Assembly: GCF_000472545.1 (NCBI RefSeq)
Contig: NZ_AWZV01000035.1
Span: 1 to 64,000, forward strand
Source: Burkholderia sp. WSM2232
Lineage (GTDB): Bacteria > Pseudomonadota > Gammaproteobacteria > Burkholderiales > Burkholderiaceae
Reading direction: 5' to 3'
Length of the DNA stretch: 64,000 bases
The notes beneath the pieces are model-generated. The model saw nothing but the letters and a program-made list of their open reading frames with translations. It was not told where the DNA came from and ran no database searches. Numbering within the stretch: the first letter of the stretch is position 1; every line of letters begins with the position of its first letter. The translations under genes and the position numbers were made by a program. Shown here piece after piece: positions 45,466 to 54,989 of this stretch.

Positions 45466-45792
45466 CTTGTCGCTGTCTCCGTCTATCGTTCTACTTGCCG
45501 CTCGTCTCTTATCGTAGACAAGCTTATCTCATTAGGGAGATCGCGGACAACCTGGCGCGACAAGGGTTTTACCCTGACAGCTACAAACATCGCACGATTC
45601 GCGTCCCCGATTGGAGACGTTTCGGTACAATCAGCAGCACCCTGTTCTCCGGCTTTTGTCCGCTTTGGCCCGGCGCGCCCCGCGCGCTAGCCGTTGCGGC
45701 TCGCATGGCATGGAACCTGCGTTCGCGGGCGCCATGCCGTCGCTAGCTGGAGACGGCGCACACGTAGAACAAACCAAGTTTCCGGAGACTCA
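45466..45792. other. Divergent control region of the sigma54 regulator and permease
   Basis: About 330 bp holding the sigma54 promoter candidate described separately. A loosely matched GTCTA/TAGAC pair (around 45480-45520) could be part of an upstream activator site. No gene is seen. Confidence 0.5.
45706..45721 (+). promoter_or_regulatory. Candidate sigma54 (-24/-12) promoter
   Basis: TGGCATGGAACCTGCG matches TGGCACGnnnnTTGCW in its invariant GG (45707-45708) and GC (45719-45720) with the required 10-bp spacing, and in ten of the twelve other fixed positions or close to it. It lies 72 bp before the permease start. The divergent gene encodes a sigma54 activator, which supports it. Confidence 0.6.
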
Positions 45793-47193
45793 ATGTCCTT
45801 TGTTATCGTCCTTGCCGCGCTGGCGTTTCTGATGTTCGCCGCCTATCGCGGCTACAGCGTTATTCTCTTCGCGCCTATCGCCGCGCTGGCCGCCGTCCTG
45901 CTGGTCGACCCGGCCGCCGTCGCGCCCGTATTCACCGGCATCTTCATGGAGAAGATGGTCGGCTTCGTCAAACTGTATTTCCCGGTGTTTCTGCTGGGCG
46001 CCGTGTTCGGTAAGGTCATCGAACTGTCCGGCTTCTCTGAGTCGATCGTGGCAGCCGCAATTCGCTACATTGGCCGTTCGCGCGCCAATGCGGTGATCGT
46101 CGCGGTGTGCGCGCTGCTCACCTACGGCGGCGTCTCCCTGTTCGTCGTGGTGTTCGCGGTGTATCCGTTCGCGGCCGAGCTGTATCGGCAGAGCAATATT
46201 CCCAAGCGGCTGATGCCGGGCGCCATCGCACTCGGCGCATTCTCGTTCACGATGGATTCCCTGCCGGGCACGCCGCAGATCCAGAACATCATCCCGACGA
46301 CGTTCTTCAAGACGACGTCGTGGGCTGCGCCCGCGCTCGGCGTGATCGGTTCGCTGTTCATCATCGTGGTCGGTCTGAGCTATCTCGAGTGGCGCCGTCG
46401 CGCCGCAATGGCGGCGGGCGAGGGCTACGGCACGGAGCTCGTCAACGAGCCGGAGCGTGTGGAGTCGAAGCAACTGCCGCATCCGCTGCTGGCCATCGCG
46501 CCGCTCGTGCTGGTGGGCGTCGCAAATTTCGCGCTGACCCGCTGGATCCCGACCGCGTACGGCACCTCGTACACCGTCGCGCCGGATATCCTGCCGGGCG
46601 TCCACGCACCGCTCACCACGACGATCAAGACCGTGGTTGCCATCTGGGCTGTCGAAGGCGCGCTTCTGCTCGGCATCGTCCTCGTCGTGCTGACTGCCTT
46701 CGGTCGCGTGCGCGAGCGCTTTGCAATCGGCACCAAGGCAGCCGTGGCGGGCGCGCTGCTGGCGTCGCTCAACACGGCGTCGGAATATGGTTTCGGCGGT
46801 GTCATCGCTGCATTGCCTGGCTTTCTCGTGGTCAGCGACGCGCTCAAGAGCATTCCGAATCCGCTTGTCAACGCAGCCGTGTCGGTCAGTTCGCTGGCGG
46901 GCATTACCGGCTCCGCGTCGGGCGGCATGAGCATCGCGCTCGCGGCCATGTCGGACGTGTTCATCAAGGGCGCCGAAGCCGCGCACATTCCGATGGAAGT
47001 ACTGCACCGCGTGGTCGCCATGGCGAGCGGCGGCATGGACACGCTGCCGCACAACGGCGCGGTGATCACGTTGCTGGCCGTGACCGGACTCACGCACCGT
47101 CAGTCGTATCGCGACATTTTCGCGGTCACTGTCATCAAGACGCTGGCGGTGTTCTTCGTGATCGGCGTTTATTACGCGACCGGGCTGGTTTAA
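45793..47193 (+). CDS. GntP-family permease
   Basis: A 466-residue transporter with about 12 membrane helices of the gluconate:H+ symporter family (GAVFGKVIELSGFSESIVAAAI, GALLASLNTASEYGFGGVIAALPGF, GSASGGMSIALAAMSDVF, ASGGMDTLPHNGAVITLLAV). Family members carry gluconate, related sugar acids, or 3-hydroxybutyrate. CCGGAGACTCA precedes ATG 45793. It is followed after 100 bp by a RidA gene and probably regulated by the divergent PAS-sigma54 activator. The cargo is not readable from sequence. Confidence 0.9.
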   Translation: MSFVIVLAALAFLMFAAYRGYSVILFAPIAALAAVLLVDPAAVAPVFTGIFMEKMVGFVKLYFPVFLLGAVFGKVIELSGFSESIVAAAIRYIGRSRANAVIVAVCALLTYGGVSLFVVVFAVYPFAAELYRQSNIPKRLMPGAIALGAFSFTMDSLPGTPQIQNIIPTTFFKTTSWAAPALGVIGSLFIIVVGLSYLEWRRRAAMAAGEGYGTELVNEPERVESKQLPHPLLAIAPLVLVGVANFALTRWIPTAYGTSYTVAPDILPGVHAPLTTTIKTVVAIWAVEGALLLGIVLVVLTAFGRVRERFAIGTKAAVAGALLASLNTASEYGFGGVIAALPGFLVVSDALKSIPNPLVNAAVSVSSLAGITGSASGGMSIALAAMSDVFIKGAEAAHIPMEVLHRVVAMASGGMDTLPHNGAVITLLAVTGLTHRQSYRDIFAVTVIKTLAVFFVIGVYYATGLV

Positions 47194-47293
47194 AACGGGT
47201 TGCGGAGCACGATGCCGGTCGGCGCGCCGGCATCGCCACTTTTGACCGGTTATGGTGTGCACCCGACACTCGCAGCCTTGAGGTGCACGCTCC

Positions 47294-47695
47294 ATGAGCC
47301 CGACCCCCGCTTTCTGGATGATCCCCGGCGCCCCCACGCCGGTCGGCCCCTTCTCACACGCCACCGAAGCCGACGGCTGGGTGTTCCTCACCGGCCAGAT
47401 GCCGACCTCGCCTACCGACGACGCCGCACCGCTTCCCGAAGGCGTGGTCGCGCAGACGAAACGCGTGATGGACAACCTCATGCTCGTGCTGAATGGCCTC
47501 GGTCTCGGCCTGCAACACGTGGTCGCCGTGCGCATTTTCCTGACCGAGTTCAAGCGCGACTATGCGGCGATGAACGAAATCTACCGCGCGTACTTTCCCG
47601 CCGACGCCCTGCCTGCGCGAACCTGCATCGGCGTGACTGCATTGGCGCGCGACGCGCTGGTGGAAATCGACTTCATCGCGCGGCGGCCCGGCTAA
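47294..47695 (+). CDS. RidA-family protein
   Basis: A 133-residue YjgF/RidA-fold protein. It has the start APTPVGPFSHATEADGWVFLTGQMP, the trimer core VVAVRIFLTEFKRDYAAMNEIY and the end ALPARTCIGVTALARDALVEIDFIA, which includes the conserved Arg (PAR) and Glu (VEID) of the active clefts. RidA proteins hydrolyse reactive enamine/imine intermediates of PLP enzymes, or related electrophiles. Co-direction with the permease suggests a shared catabolic context. Confidence 0.9.
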   Translation: MSPTPAFWMIPGAPTPVGPFSHATEADGWVFLTGQMPTSPTDDAAPLPEGVVAQTKRVMDNLMLVLNGLGLGLQHVVAVRIFLTEFKRDYAAMNEIYRAYFPADALPARTCIGVTALARDALVEIDFIARRPG

Positions 47696-47716
47696 GCGCG
47701 GCGCGTGGGGCGCGGT

Positions 47717-50700
47717 TCAATGCGCCGACTCTTCGTCCATTCCATAGTGGTCGCACAAGGCGTCGTGCAGCGAAATGGCGCGCTCGTCCATTTCGGTGGT
47801 CCAGCGTTCGCTGTCGTTGCATAGCCGTTGCAACTGCCTGCACTCTTCGACGAACCTCGGCTCCTGCACGATGACAAATGCGCCGCTCGCGCTATGCGCC
47901 CAGCCGGCCAGCGCCTCCCGGTCTTCTTCGTCGACGATGGCGAGAAGCCGTGGCAGATCGTTGCGCAAATGCTCCTTGAGCATGGCTGTGTAGCGGGCTT
48001 TGTCGTCGGCGGCGAGCGGGGCGGGTTTGGCGGGCGGAGTGGATGCCGCCGCCGTGGATGGCAGTGTGGATGTGGACCGGGACGCGGGCTCGGGCGCGGC
48101 GGCGTGGTCGGCATGGTCGGCGCGAGGCATGGCGCCGGACGCGGCGGCGTGGATGACGCCGGGCGCTGCGGCGCCTGCTGTGGCAACCGCTGCAGCACTC
48201 GCTCTGGCACCCGCCGTCGCAACCGCTGTTGCTCCTTCTGTCGTCCCCTCTGTCGCGCCTGCTCGAACAACCCGGTCTTCCATCGCAGGCGCTACCGCAA
48301 CCAACGCGGCCTCCAGTTCGCCCAACGAAGCAGGCTTCGACACATGGCCGCTAAAGCCACGCTCGAGCCAGCTCTGCGCCTCGTGATTTTCGGCTACCGC
48401 GCTGAACGCAAGCACCGGCACCTGCGCGTCGCGCTTGCGCAGCGCGGCGAGGAGTCCGTAACCGTCCATGTCCGGCATGTGGATATCGGTGAGCACGACG
48501 TCGAACCGCGTCGACTGAAAGAGGCTGAGCGCCTGCGCGCCGTCCGCCGCGACGGTCGGCGCGCAACCGAGCGTGGCAAGCTGTTCGGCGATCAGACTTT
48601 GTATCAGCGGATTATCTTCAGCGACGAGAACCGCAAGCCCCTGCAATGCGGGAGGCGCGGCTAGCGCAGGGACCGCGCCAGGCTGCGCGTCAGACGCCGC
48701 GCATGCAGGGGCGGCAACCGGCATGCCTTCAGCGGCCAGCTCGATAGCCGTGCGGACTGCCGTCCCGCTGAATTCGGTTACCTCGAGCACGCCCTCGCCG
48801 CGCGCCTGCGGCCGATGCGGCCCCTCTCGCGTGATCCAGACGACGCCCACCCGCTGCAACGCACGCAAGCCAGCAATCGTAGCGAGATCGTAGGCGCCCG
48901 ACACGATCAGCGCCTTCGGCCGGTTGACCCGCAACCACGCCTGCGCGTCCGCCAACGTGGACACGACGTGGGCGGTCCAGCCGAAATGTTCGAGCCAGCG
49001 GCCAAGCAGATCGACGACCTGGCGGTCGTGGAACAGCGCGAGGAGCGGTCCGCGGTCCGCTCGCTGCGGCTGCGCCGGCCGCTCGTCCGGTGTCGCGGCG
49101 AGCGGAATCGATACATTGAACACGCTGCCCACGCCCACCACGCTGTCCGCCGAAATCGCGCCGCCCATCAGTTCGCACAGGCGCGCGCAGATCACGAGCC
49201 CGAGGCCGGTGCTTTCCGCGCCGCGCGACACGCCCGCCTCACCTTGCACGAACGGCTTGAACAGGCGCGCGACCAGCTCGTCGCTCATGCCGGGCCCCGA
49301 ATCGGACACGCGGCAGTGCAAAACCGGCTCACCCTCCGCATTGCCGACGACTTCCGCCTGCAGCGTGATCTTGCCGCTCGACGTGAACTTGAACGCATTG
49401 CTCAACAGATTGTTGATGACCTGCGCGATGCGCAGCCTGTCGCCCACCACAGTGCGATCCAGCGTCGGCGACAGCAGCGAATAGAAGCGCACGGGTCGAT
49501 CGCCGGCCATCGACGCATACGAAAGCGCAATGTTCTCGAACGCGTCGAGCAGCGCAAACGGTTCGCGCACCAGCAGCATTTCGCCCGCATCGATCTTGGA
49601 GAAATCGAGAATGTCGTTCACGACACGGCGCAACGCATCGCCCGCCACGTTCAGACTGGCAAGCCGCTGGCTATGCGCCTCGAGCCCGGGCGTGCGCGCG
49701 AACAGCTCCAGGTTGCCGAGCAGCGCGTTCAATGGCGTGCGGATTTCGTGGCTCATCGCCGCAAAGAAATTCGTGCGCGCACGCATCATCGCTTCCGATG
49801 TCTGCTGCGCGTGCCGCAACTGTTGCTCGAGCGTGTGCTGAGCAGTCACGTCGAGCACCGCGCAGAACAACACGTCCTCGCCCGCATAGCGCGCGGGTGC
49901 GTAGGTGAACTGCAGGAACTGGGCAGGCTGCGCGCCGGCTTCAGCCGAGGTCGAAGCGTCGCCAGATTGGGCGGTCGCGGCATGCGCCGGCTGCAGCGAC
50001 TCAGCCGGCGCGACAAACGCAGCCACCCGCGCAAACGCCGCGGCCGAATCCTGATGCGGCGCCTCGGCAAGGAACTCGGCGGCAATATGCGACGGCAGGC
50101 GGCTCGTGCCCGGCTCGATATGCAGCAGCTCGAGCGCGAGCGCGTTCGCGGTCAATATCGAATAATCGCTTCGCCGGACGATGCACAGCCCGATCGGCGT
50201 CGCGCTCACCAGGATGTGATTGAGCGTCTCGCTTTCCAGCGCGCGCGTTGTCTCGGCGAACGCACTGCGCAAAAGCCGCAGTCCGAAAAAGCGCGCCGTC
50301 AGCGCAATTGCGAGCAGCACCAGCAACGCAAGTCCGCCGATCACGCCCAGTTGCCAGCCGAGCGCCGCCGCCAGCGCGCCCCAAGGCACATAGCCGACGA
50401 GCGAGCCGAAGCCGGGCATCAACGGCTCCTGGAAAACCGCCCCTTCCGGGCCGAAGTGGAAAGCGTGCGGCGCAGATGCGGCCACCGTCTGTTGCAGCAT
50501 GGCGCTGGTTCGCGCGTCGAGTGCCGCCGAAGACACGAGGGTGCGGCGCTCAGGCGACATCAGCAGCGTCATGCCCGCACCGCCTGGCGGCGCGATGCGC
50601 GCGGCGAGCACATCGAGCGGAATGCTTGCGCTGATCAGCGCGACGGGCGTGTTCCCCTGGTAATACGCGCTCACTGCGGAGATCACCTGCGCGTTGCCCA

Positions 50701-51430
50701 GTGGGTCGCGATAAGGCCCTACCCACACGCGCTCGCCCTTAGCCGGCACCCGCTTGCCCGTTTGCGCCTGCAGTTCGCGCTCGATCGCCTCGCGCAACCT
50801 GGCGATGACCTCCACCTGCGACGCAGACGTAGCGAGATGGGTTGCTCCGGCGGCGGCATCCGTCGCGGACCCCGCGAGCGAAGGCAGAAGCACGGCGTAA
50901 TCGTCATCGAGTCCGATCAGCGTTGAGCGCTGCGCGAGTTCGAACGCCTGCTGCGTCACCAGCGTGGATTGCGCCGCTTCGTAGAGCCGCCCGAGTTTGT
51001 CGCCGGATGGCGTGCCCCAGGCGGCGCGCGTGGCCGGTCCAACCAGGATGTCGAAGTCCGCATCAACCCGATCCACCTTGCCGCGCGCCACGCCGCTCTG
51101 CGCGATGGATTGCTCCACCGCTTCGGGCGCGCGCCGCACGTCGGTCGCGCTGTAGTAATAGTCGAGGGTGAATTCGGCGCGCCGCAGGAACGACTCTTCG
51201 CGATGCAGCAGCAGCGACAGGTCGGTGGCATTCTGCGAGGCGTAGGAACGGCGGTATTCGAGCTGCTTGAACGCAGCAACCACCGCCAGCACGAGCGCGA
51301 AGACCACCACCATCAGCATCAGGAGGCCGATTGTCGCGAGATAAACCCGCTGCTGGCGTTTCGAATTTTTTGCGAGCGAGGCAAACGCTTGAGCGAGTGA
51401 CTCTTGAGTACGATCAAGGATTTTTTGCAT
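47717..51430 (-). CDS. Large hybrid sensor histidine kinase (HK-REC-REC-Hpt)
   Basis: A 1237-residue membrane kinase. TM1 is near residues 30-53. A periplasmic sensor of about 300 residues follows, then TM2 near 355-380 and a PAS-like segment. HisKA carries the phospho-acceptor His in MSHEIRTPLNALLG (about residue 560) and the ATPase has NNLLSNAFKFTSSG and VSDSGPGMSDE. A degenerate first receiver (LLALFHDRQVVDLLG) is followed by a full receiver with VVLTDIHMPDMDGYG, an Ala/Thr-rich linker, and a C-terminal Hpt with AHSASGAF (His about 1174). The phosphorelay output protein is not visible. ATG 51430 is preferred over upstream in-frame starts. It faces the Aer-like chemoreceptor divergently. 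Confidence 0.92.
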   Translation of the reverse strand: MQKILDRTQESLAQAFASLAKNSKRQQRVYLATIGLLMLMVVVFALVLAVVAAFKQLEYRRSYASQNATDLSLLLHREESFLRRAEFTLDYYYSATDVRRAPEAVEQSIAQSGVARGKVDRVDADFDILVGPATRAAWGTPSGDKLGRLYEAAQSTLVTQQAFELAQRSTLIGLDDDYAVLLPSLAGSATDAAAGATHLATSASQVEVIARLREAIERELQAQTGKRVPAKGERVWVGPYRDPLGNAQVISAVSAYYQGNTPVALISASIPLDVLAARIAPPGGAGMTLLMSPERRTLVSSAALDARTSAMLQQTVAASAPHAFHFGPEGAVFQEPLMPGFGSLVGYVPWGALAAALGWQLGVIGGLALLVLLAIALTARFFGLRLLRSAFAETTRALESETLNHILVSATPIGLCIVRRSDYSILTANALALELLHIEPGTSRLPSHIAAEFLAEAPHQDSAAAFARVAAFVAPAESLQPAHAATAQSGDASTSAEAGAQPAQFLQFTYAPARYAGEDVLFCAVLDVTAQHTLEQQLRHAQQTSEAMMRARTNFFAAMSHEIRTPLNALLGNLELFARTPGLEAHSQRLASLNVAGDALRRVVNDILDFSKIDAGEMLLVREPFALLDAFENIALSYASMAGDRPVRFYSLLSPTLDRTVVGDRLRIAQVINNLLSNAFKFTSSGKITLQAEVVGNAEGEPVLHCRVSDSGPGMSDELVARLFKPFVQGEAGVSRGAESTGLGLVICARLCELMGGAISADSVVGVGSVFNVSIPLAATPDERPAQPQRADRGPLLALFHDRQVVDLLGRWLEHFGWTAHVVSTLADAQAWLRVNRPKALIVSGAYDLATIAGLRALQRVGVVWITREGPHRPQARGEGVLEVTEFSGTAVRTAIELAAEGMPVAAPACAASDAQPGAVPALAAPPALQGLAVLVAEDNPLIQSLIAEQLATLGCAPTVAADGAQALSLFQSTRFDVVLTDIHMPDMDGYGLLAALRKRDAQVPVLAFSAVAENHEAQSWLERGFSGHVSKPASLGELEAALVAVAPAMEDRVVRAGATEGTTEGATAVATAGARASAAAVATAGAAAPGVIHAAASGAMPRADHADHAAAPEPASRSTSTLPSTAAASTPPAKPAPLAADDKARYTAMLKEHLRNDLPRLLAIVDEEDREALAGWAHSASGAFVIVQEPRFVEECRQLQRLCNDSERWTTEMDERAISLHDALCDHYGMDEESAH

Positions 51431-51720
51431 CGGCTCGAGTATGTTGCGCTTCCCGCAGGCAGACCGCTGCGATTTCCGGCGAACCACGTCTGCTGGCCTA
51501 CATCGGCGCAGTGTAGTCGTTTTGAAGGTGCCGCGCGATGCATCCGGCACTGGTAAATCAGCTCCGGCGCCAACTCACCCGAACCCTGCGTTAACGGCGC
51601 GGGCGCATATAAACCTGAGTGGAATGGTGGGAATCCCTCAAGACATCAGGGCCAATGCCGTTATTCCTTGCAACGACGTAAGACCGCGCCCTGCGCGGCG
51701 ACAGTACAGCAAGGAAAGCC

Positions 51721-53451
51721 ATGCGCAATAACCAGCCTGTCACCGGGCACGAGTACGAATTCCCCGCGTCACAAATGCTTGTTTCGGCGACCGACCTGAC
51801 CGGCCGCATCGAGTACTGCAATCCGGCCTTTGTCGCCGTGTCGGGCTTTACGCACGACGAGCTCATCGGCCAGCCGCACAACCTGATCCGCCATCCGGAC
51901 ATGCCGCGCGAAGCCTTTGCGGATATGTGGGCCACGATTCGCGATGGCCGTCCGTGGACTGCCCTCGTTAAGAATCGCCGCAAGAACGGCGACCATTACT
52001 GGGTTCAAGCGAACGTGACGCCAGTGGTAAAGCAAGGCGTTGTGGTCGGTTATCTGAGCGTGCGTATCAAGCCCGCCCGCGACGCGGTGCGCGCCGCCGA
52101 AGCCTTGTACGCCCGCATGCGGGCGGGCGAAGCGCGCGGCGTGAAGCTGCTGCGCGGCGTCGTGGTACGCACCGGGCTGCGCGGGCGTCTGCAGGCGCTG
52201 ACGCGTCTGCCCGTGGCGACGCGCGCCGCTGGCGGCTATGCGCTCACGCCGGTCGCGCTCGCAGCGACTGGCCTCGCCGCGTGGCAAGGTGCGCCGCCTA
52301 CGCAGTTCTGGATCGCGTTCGCCGCGGCAAGCGCCGTTAGTTTCGTTTCGTGGTGCCTGCTAACAAAGCACGTCGGCGCACCGGTGCATGACATGCGCGG
52401 CTTCGCCACCCGCCTCGCCGCCGGCGACCTGACCGTCGATCTGCAAGTCGCGCGTCATGACGATCTGGGCGACGTACTGCAAGCACTGAATCAGTTGAAG
52501 GCCAACCTGGCAGCGATCGTCTACGACGTGCGCGAGCAGATCAACGGCATGCTGGACAACGCGCGCGAAATTTCGAGCGGCAACGTGGACCTTGCGCGCC
52601 GCACGGAATTGCAGGCGGCCTCGCTGGAGGAAACCGCCGCGACGATGGAACAGCTGACCACCACCGTGCAAGCGAACGCAGACGCCAGTGTGCGCGCGCT
52701 CGATCTCGCGAAAGACGCTCAGGCCGCCGCGGCGGAGGGCGGCAGGATCGCCGGTCAGGTCGAGCAGACCATGGCCGGCATTACAGCCGCCTCGCGACGT
52801 ATCGCCGATATCACTGGCGTGATCGATGGCATCGCTTTCCAGACCAACATTCTTGCGCTGAACGCCGCGGTCGAAGCGGCGCGCGCGGGCGAAGCGGGCC
52901 GCTCGTTCGCCGTGGTCGCAGGCGAAGTGCGGATGCTCGCGCAACGTTGCGCGGCGTCGTCGAAGGAAATCAAGTCGGTTGTCGAAGCAAGCGCCGCCGA
53001 GGTTGCGACGGGCACCGAACTGGTCACCCGCACGACCTCGCAAATGCGTGCCATCGACGAAGCGGTCGAACGCGTGTCGTCAATCATCGTGGAAGTGGCG
53101 AACGCAAGCAGCGAACAGGCCGAGGGCATTCGCCAGGTGAACCAGGCAGTGTCGCATCTGGACGGCGCCACGCAGCAGAATGCCGCGCTCGTCGAGCAGG
53201 CGGCGGCAACGGCGCAGCGTCTGGCCACGCAAGCCGATGTGCTCAGCGAGGCGGTGCGCCTGTTCACCGTGGCAGAGCCGGCGGCGGCGCCGGCCTCTGC
53301 CTCTTTCTCTGCCTCGCATGCCGCTGCGCCGGCCCGTCGCCGGGCTTCAGCCGACGCCGGACCGGATGTCCCGGCAAGCGCGCCCCGGCAATCTGCACGC
53401 GGTGCTGACGACGTTCAGGCACTCGGACAGGACGAGGACGCATTGGTCTGA
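51721..53451 (+). CDS. Aer-like PAS-domain chemotaxis protein
   Basis: A 576-residue energy-taxis receptor. The N-terminal PAS domain (about residues 20-120; GRIEYCNPAFVAVSGF ... NLIRHPDMPREAFADMW ... NGDHYWVQANVTP) is of the FAD-binding Aer type. Two close membrane helices lie near 165-210, then HAMP and the signalling hairpin GIAFQTNILALNAAVEAARAG. It should steer cells by redox or oxygen state. AAGGAAAGCC precedes the ATG. A good terminator follows at 53563-53593. No C-terminal CheR tail of the NWETF type is present. Confidence 0.93.
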   Translation: MRNNQPVTGHEYEFPASQMLVSATDLTGRIEYCNPAFVAVSGFTHDELIGQPHNLIRHPDMPREAFADMWATIRDGRPWTALVKNRRKNGDHYWVQANVTPVVKQGVVVGYLSVRIKPARDAVRAAEALYARMRAGEARGVKLLRGVVVRTGLRGRLQALTRLPVATRAAGGYALTPVALAATGLAAWQGAPPTQFWIAFAAASAVSFVSWCLLTKHVGAPVHDMRGFATRLAAGDLTVDLQVARHDDLGDVLQALNQLKANLAAIVYDVREQINGMLDNAREISSGNVDLARRTELQAASLEETAATMEQLTTTVQANADASVRALDLAKDAQAAAAEGGRIAGQVEQTMAGITAASRRIADITGVIDGIAFQTNILALNAAVEAARAGEAGRSFAVVAGEVRMLAQRCAASSKEIKSVVEASAAEVATGTELVTRTTSQMRAIDEAVERVSSIIVEVANASSEQAEGIRQVNQAVSHLDGATQQNAALVEQAAATAQRLATQADVLSEAVRLFTVAEPAAAPASASFSASHAAAPARRRASADAGPDVPASAPRQSARGADDVQALGQDEDALV

Positions 53452-53562
53452 AAGATCGGCATTACTCCCACCTCGACAGCAACGTATTGACGCCTCACGA
53501 TGCAAGCGTCAGTGCCCAATGGATGTAAGGGGCAGACTGACCCGAGTAACAACGGCGTTCAG

Positions 53563-53593
53563 CGGCCCGTCCAGGCAGACGGGCCGTTTTTTT
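53563..53593 (+). terminator. Terminator of the Aer-like gene
   Basis: CGGCCCGTC (53563-53571), a 6-nt loop and GACGGGCCG (53578-53586) are followed by TTTTTTT. A standard rho-independent terminator about 110 bp past the stop codon. Confidence 0.92.
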
Positions 53594-53610
53594 GTGCGCC
53601 GACTATGCTG

Positions 53611-53826
53611 TCTGGAGCGCGGAGGTTTGGCGCGGCCACGGCGATGTCTGGAATGCGGAGGCTTGGCGCGGCCACGACGGTGTCAGGAATAGAGAGGTTT
53701 GGCGCGGCCACGGCGCTGTTTGGAGCGCGGAGGCTTGGCGCGGCCACGACCGTGTCAGGAATACAGAGGTTTGGCGCGGCCACGGCGCTGTCTGGAGCGC
53801 GGAGGCTTGGCGCGGCCACGGCGATG
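53611..53826. repeat. Six tandem 36-bp repeats
   Basis: Six units start at 53611, 53647, 53683, 53719, 53755 and 53791. All share the core GAGGYTTGGCGCGGCCACG. Copies 1, 4 and 6 are of one sub-type (TCTGGAGCGCGG) and 3 and 5 of another (TCAGGAATASAGAGG). To the right, 53827-54010 is built of still more diverged units with CGGCGGTTTATGCGCGC. Because 36 is divisible by three, several frames stay open across it by chance. Confidence 0.9.
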
Positions 53827-54050
53827 TGTCTGAAGCGCGAGGACTTATGCGCGCAGAGTATGCGTCGCGCCATGCGGCGATGTAAGAGCGGCACGACGCT
53901 GTCCGGACTTCGGCGGTTTATGCGCGCCGCCTATGCGTTCCGACATACGGCGGTTTGAGCGCACCGACTACGCGTTGCGGGCATGCGGCGGTTTATGCGC
54001 GCAAACTCACGCTCGCCGACTCACGCGCGGCAGTATTCATGGAGGCCCAC

Positions 54051-54653
54051 ATGACTTCTTCCGATTCGCGAGGCACCGCACCGCGCGATGCCTTGTGTGC
54101 GCATTTCACCGCGATGGCGCGCAACAACGCGTGGTCGAATTTGCGCCTTTATCGCGCGTGCCTGAATTTGACCGACGAAGCGTTCGCAGCGCGCAGGGTG
54201 AGCTTCTTTCCGTCGTTGCAACTCACGTTGAATCACATCTTGCTGGTGGATCGCTACTACTTCGACGCGCTCATCGACGGCGGCCAAGGCCTTGCGATTT
54301 TCGACGACGAAGTGCCCTATTCGAGTGCGGAGCAACTGTGGCATGCCCAGGCGCACAGCGATCAGGAGTTGCTTGTCTTCTGTGAATCCCTCGCGAGCGA
54401 CGACTTGCAGCGCGAGGTGCGGATCGATCGCGGGCCTGCGGTCGGCGTGCAGCGCGAGAGCGTCGGCAAGGTGTTGCCGCATCTGTTCGTGCACCAGCTT
54501 CACCATCGCGGGCAGGTTCATGCGATGTTGAGCGGCACCGCCATCGCGCCGCCGCAGCTGGACGAATTCTTTCTTGACGGCGACGCGCCTTTGCGCGGCG
54601 AGGAGATGCGCGAACTGGAGCGCTTGCGCGCAGAGCGCAACCACCCACAATAG
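54051..54653 (+). CDS. DinB/YfiT-type metal-binding protein
   Basis: A 200-residue four-helix-bundle protein of the DinB family. It contains FPSLQLTLNHILLVDRYYF and LFVHQLHHRGQVHAML, which supply the three metal-binding His (one in NHILL, two in HQLHH). Relatives include thiol transferases (bacillithiol/mycothiol-like) and unknown enzymes. ATG 54051 has GGAGG directly upstream at the right distance; an in-frame ATG at 54039 is possible. Confidence 0.87.
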   Translation: MTSSDSRGTAPRDALCAHFTAMARNNAWSNLRLYRACLNLTDEAFAARRVSFFPSLQLTLNHILLVDRYYFDALIDGGQGLAIFDDEVPYSSAEQLWHAQAHSDQELLVFCESLASDDLQREVRIDRGPAVGVQRESVGKVLPHLFVHQLHHRGQVHAMLSGTAIAPPQLDEFFLDGDAPLRGEEMRELERLRAERNHPQ

Positions 54654-54989
54654 CATCGCGCGCCAGGCGGCGCCGCGCATGGCCTTTCGATGCGCACCGC
54701 TTCTTGCGCGCCCCTCGCATCGGGCGTTTTTGCCGATCACGGTGCACTCGCCCGCCCACTGCGTCTATCCCTACCGCACGTCACGCGCGTGACAGTTGCG
54801 AACAACGGCTGCACCGCCACGGGGCAGGAAAAATGCAGCCGTCGTGGCGACGAGTCGCGTTAAACTCAATGCGCTGAGGGCCGCCGTCGCGGCGTCGGTC
54901 TATCGCTCAAGCGTCAACTTTGCGCGACAGACGGCGCGCCATGCTGCCCGTACAATGATTCGATCAACAACGGAACAAGGACAACTTCG
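54654..54989. other. Intergenic stretch with a weak promoter candidate
   Basis: About 335 bp. A TACAAT -10 candidate (54951-54956) stands before the 83-residue gene but lacks a good -35. Nothing else is supported. Confidence 0.45.

Noticed and set aside
53611..53826. CRISPR-like array
   Set aside because: Units are contiguous with no unique spacers, and there are no cas genes.
53500..53958. Repeat protein encoded by the 36-bp array
   Set aside because: Three frames on both strands are open because the unit length is divisible by three and contains no stops. There is no ribosome-binding site, and a terminator lies inside the frame.
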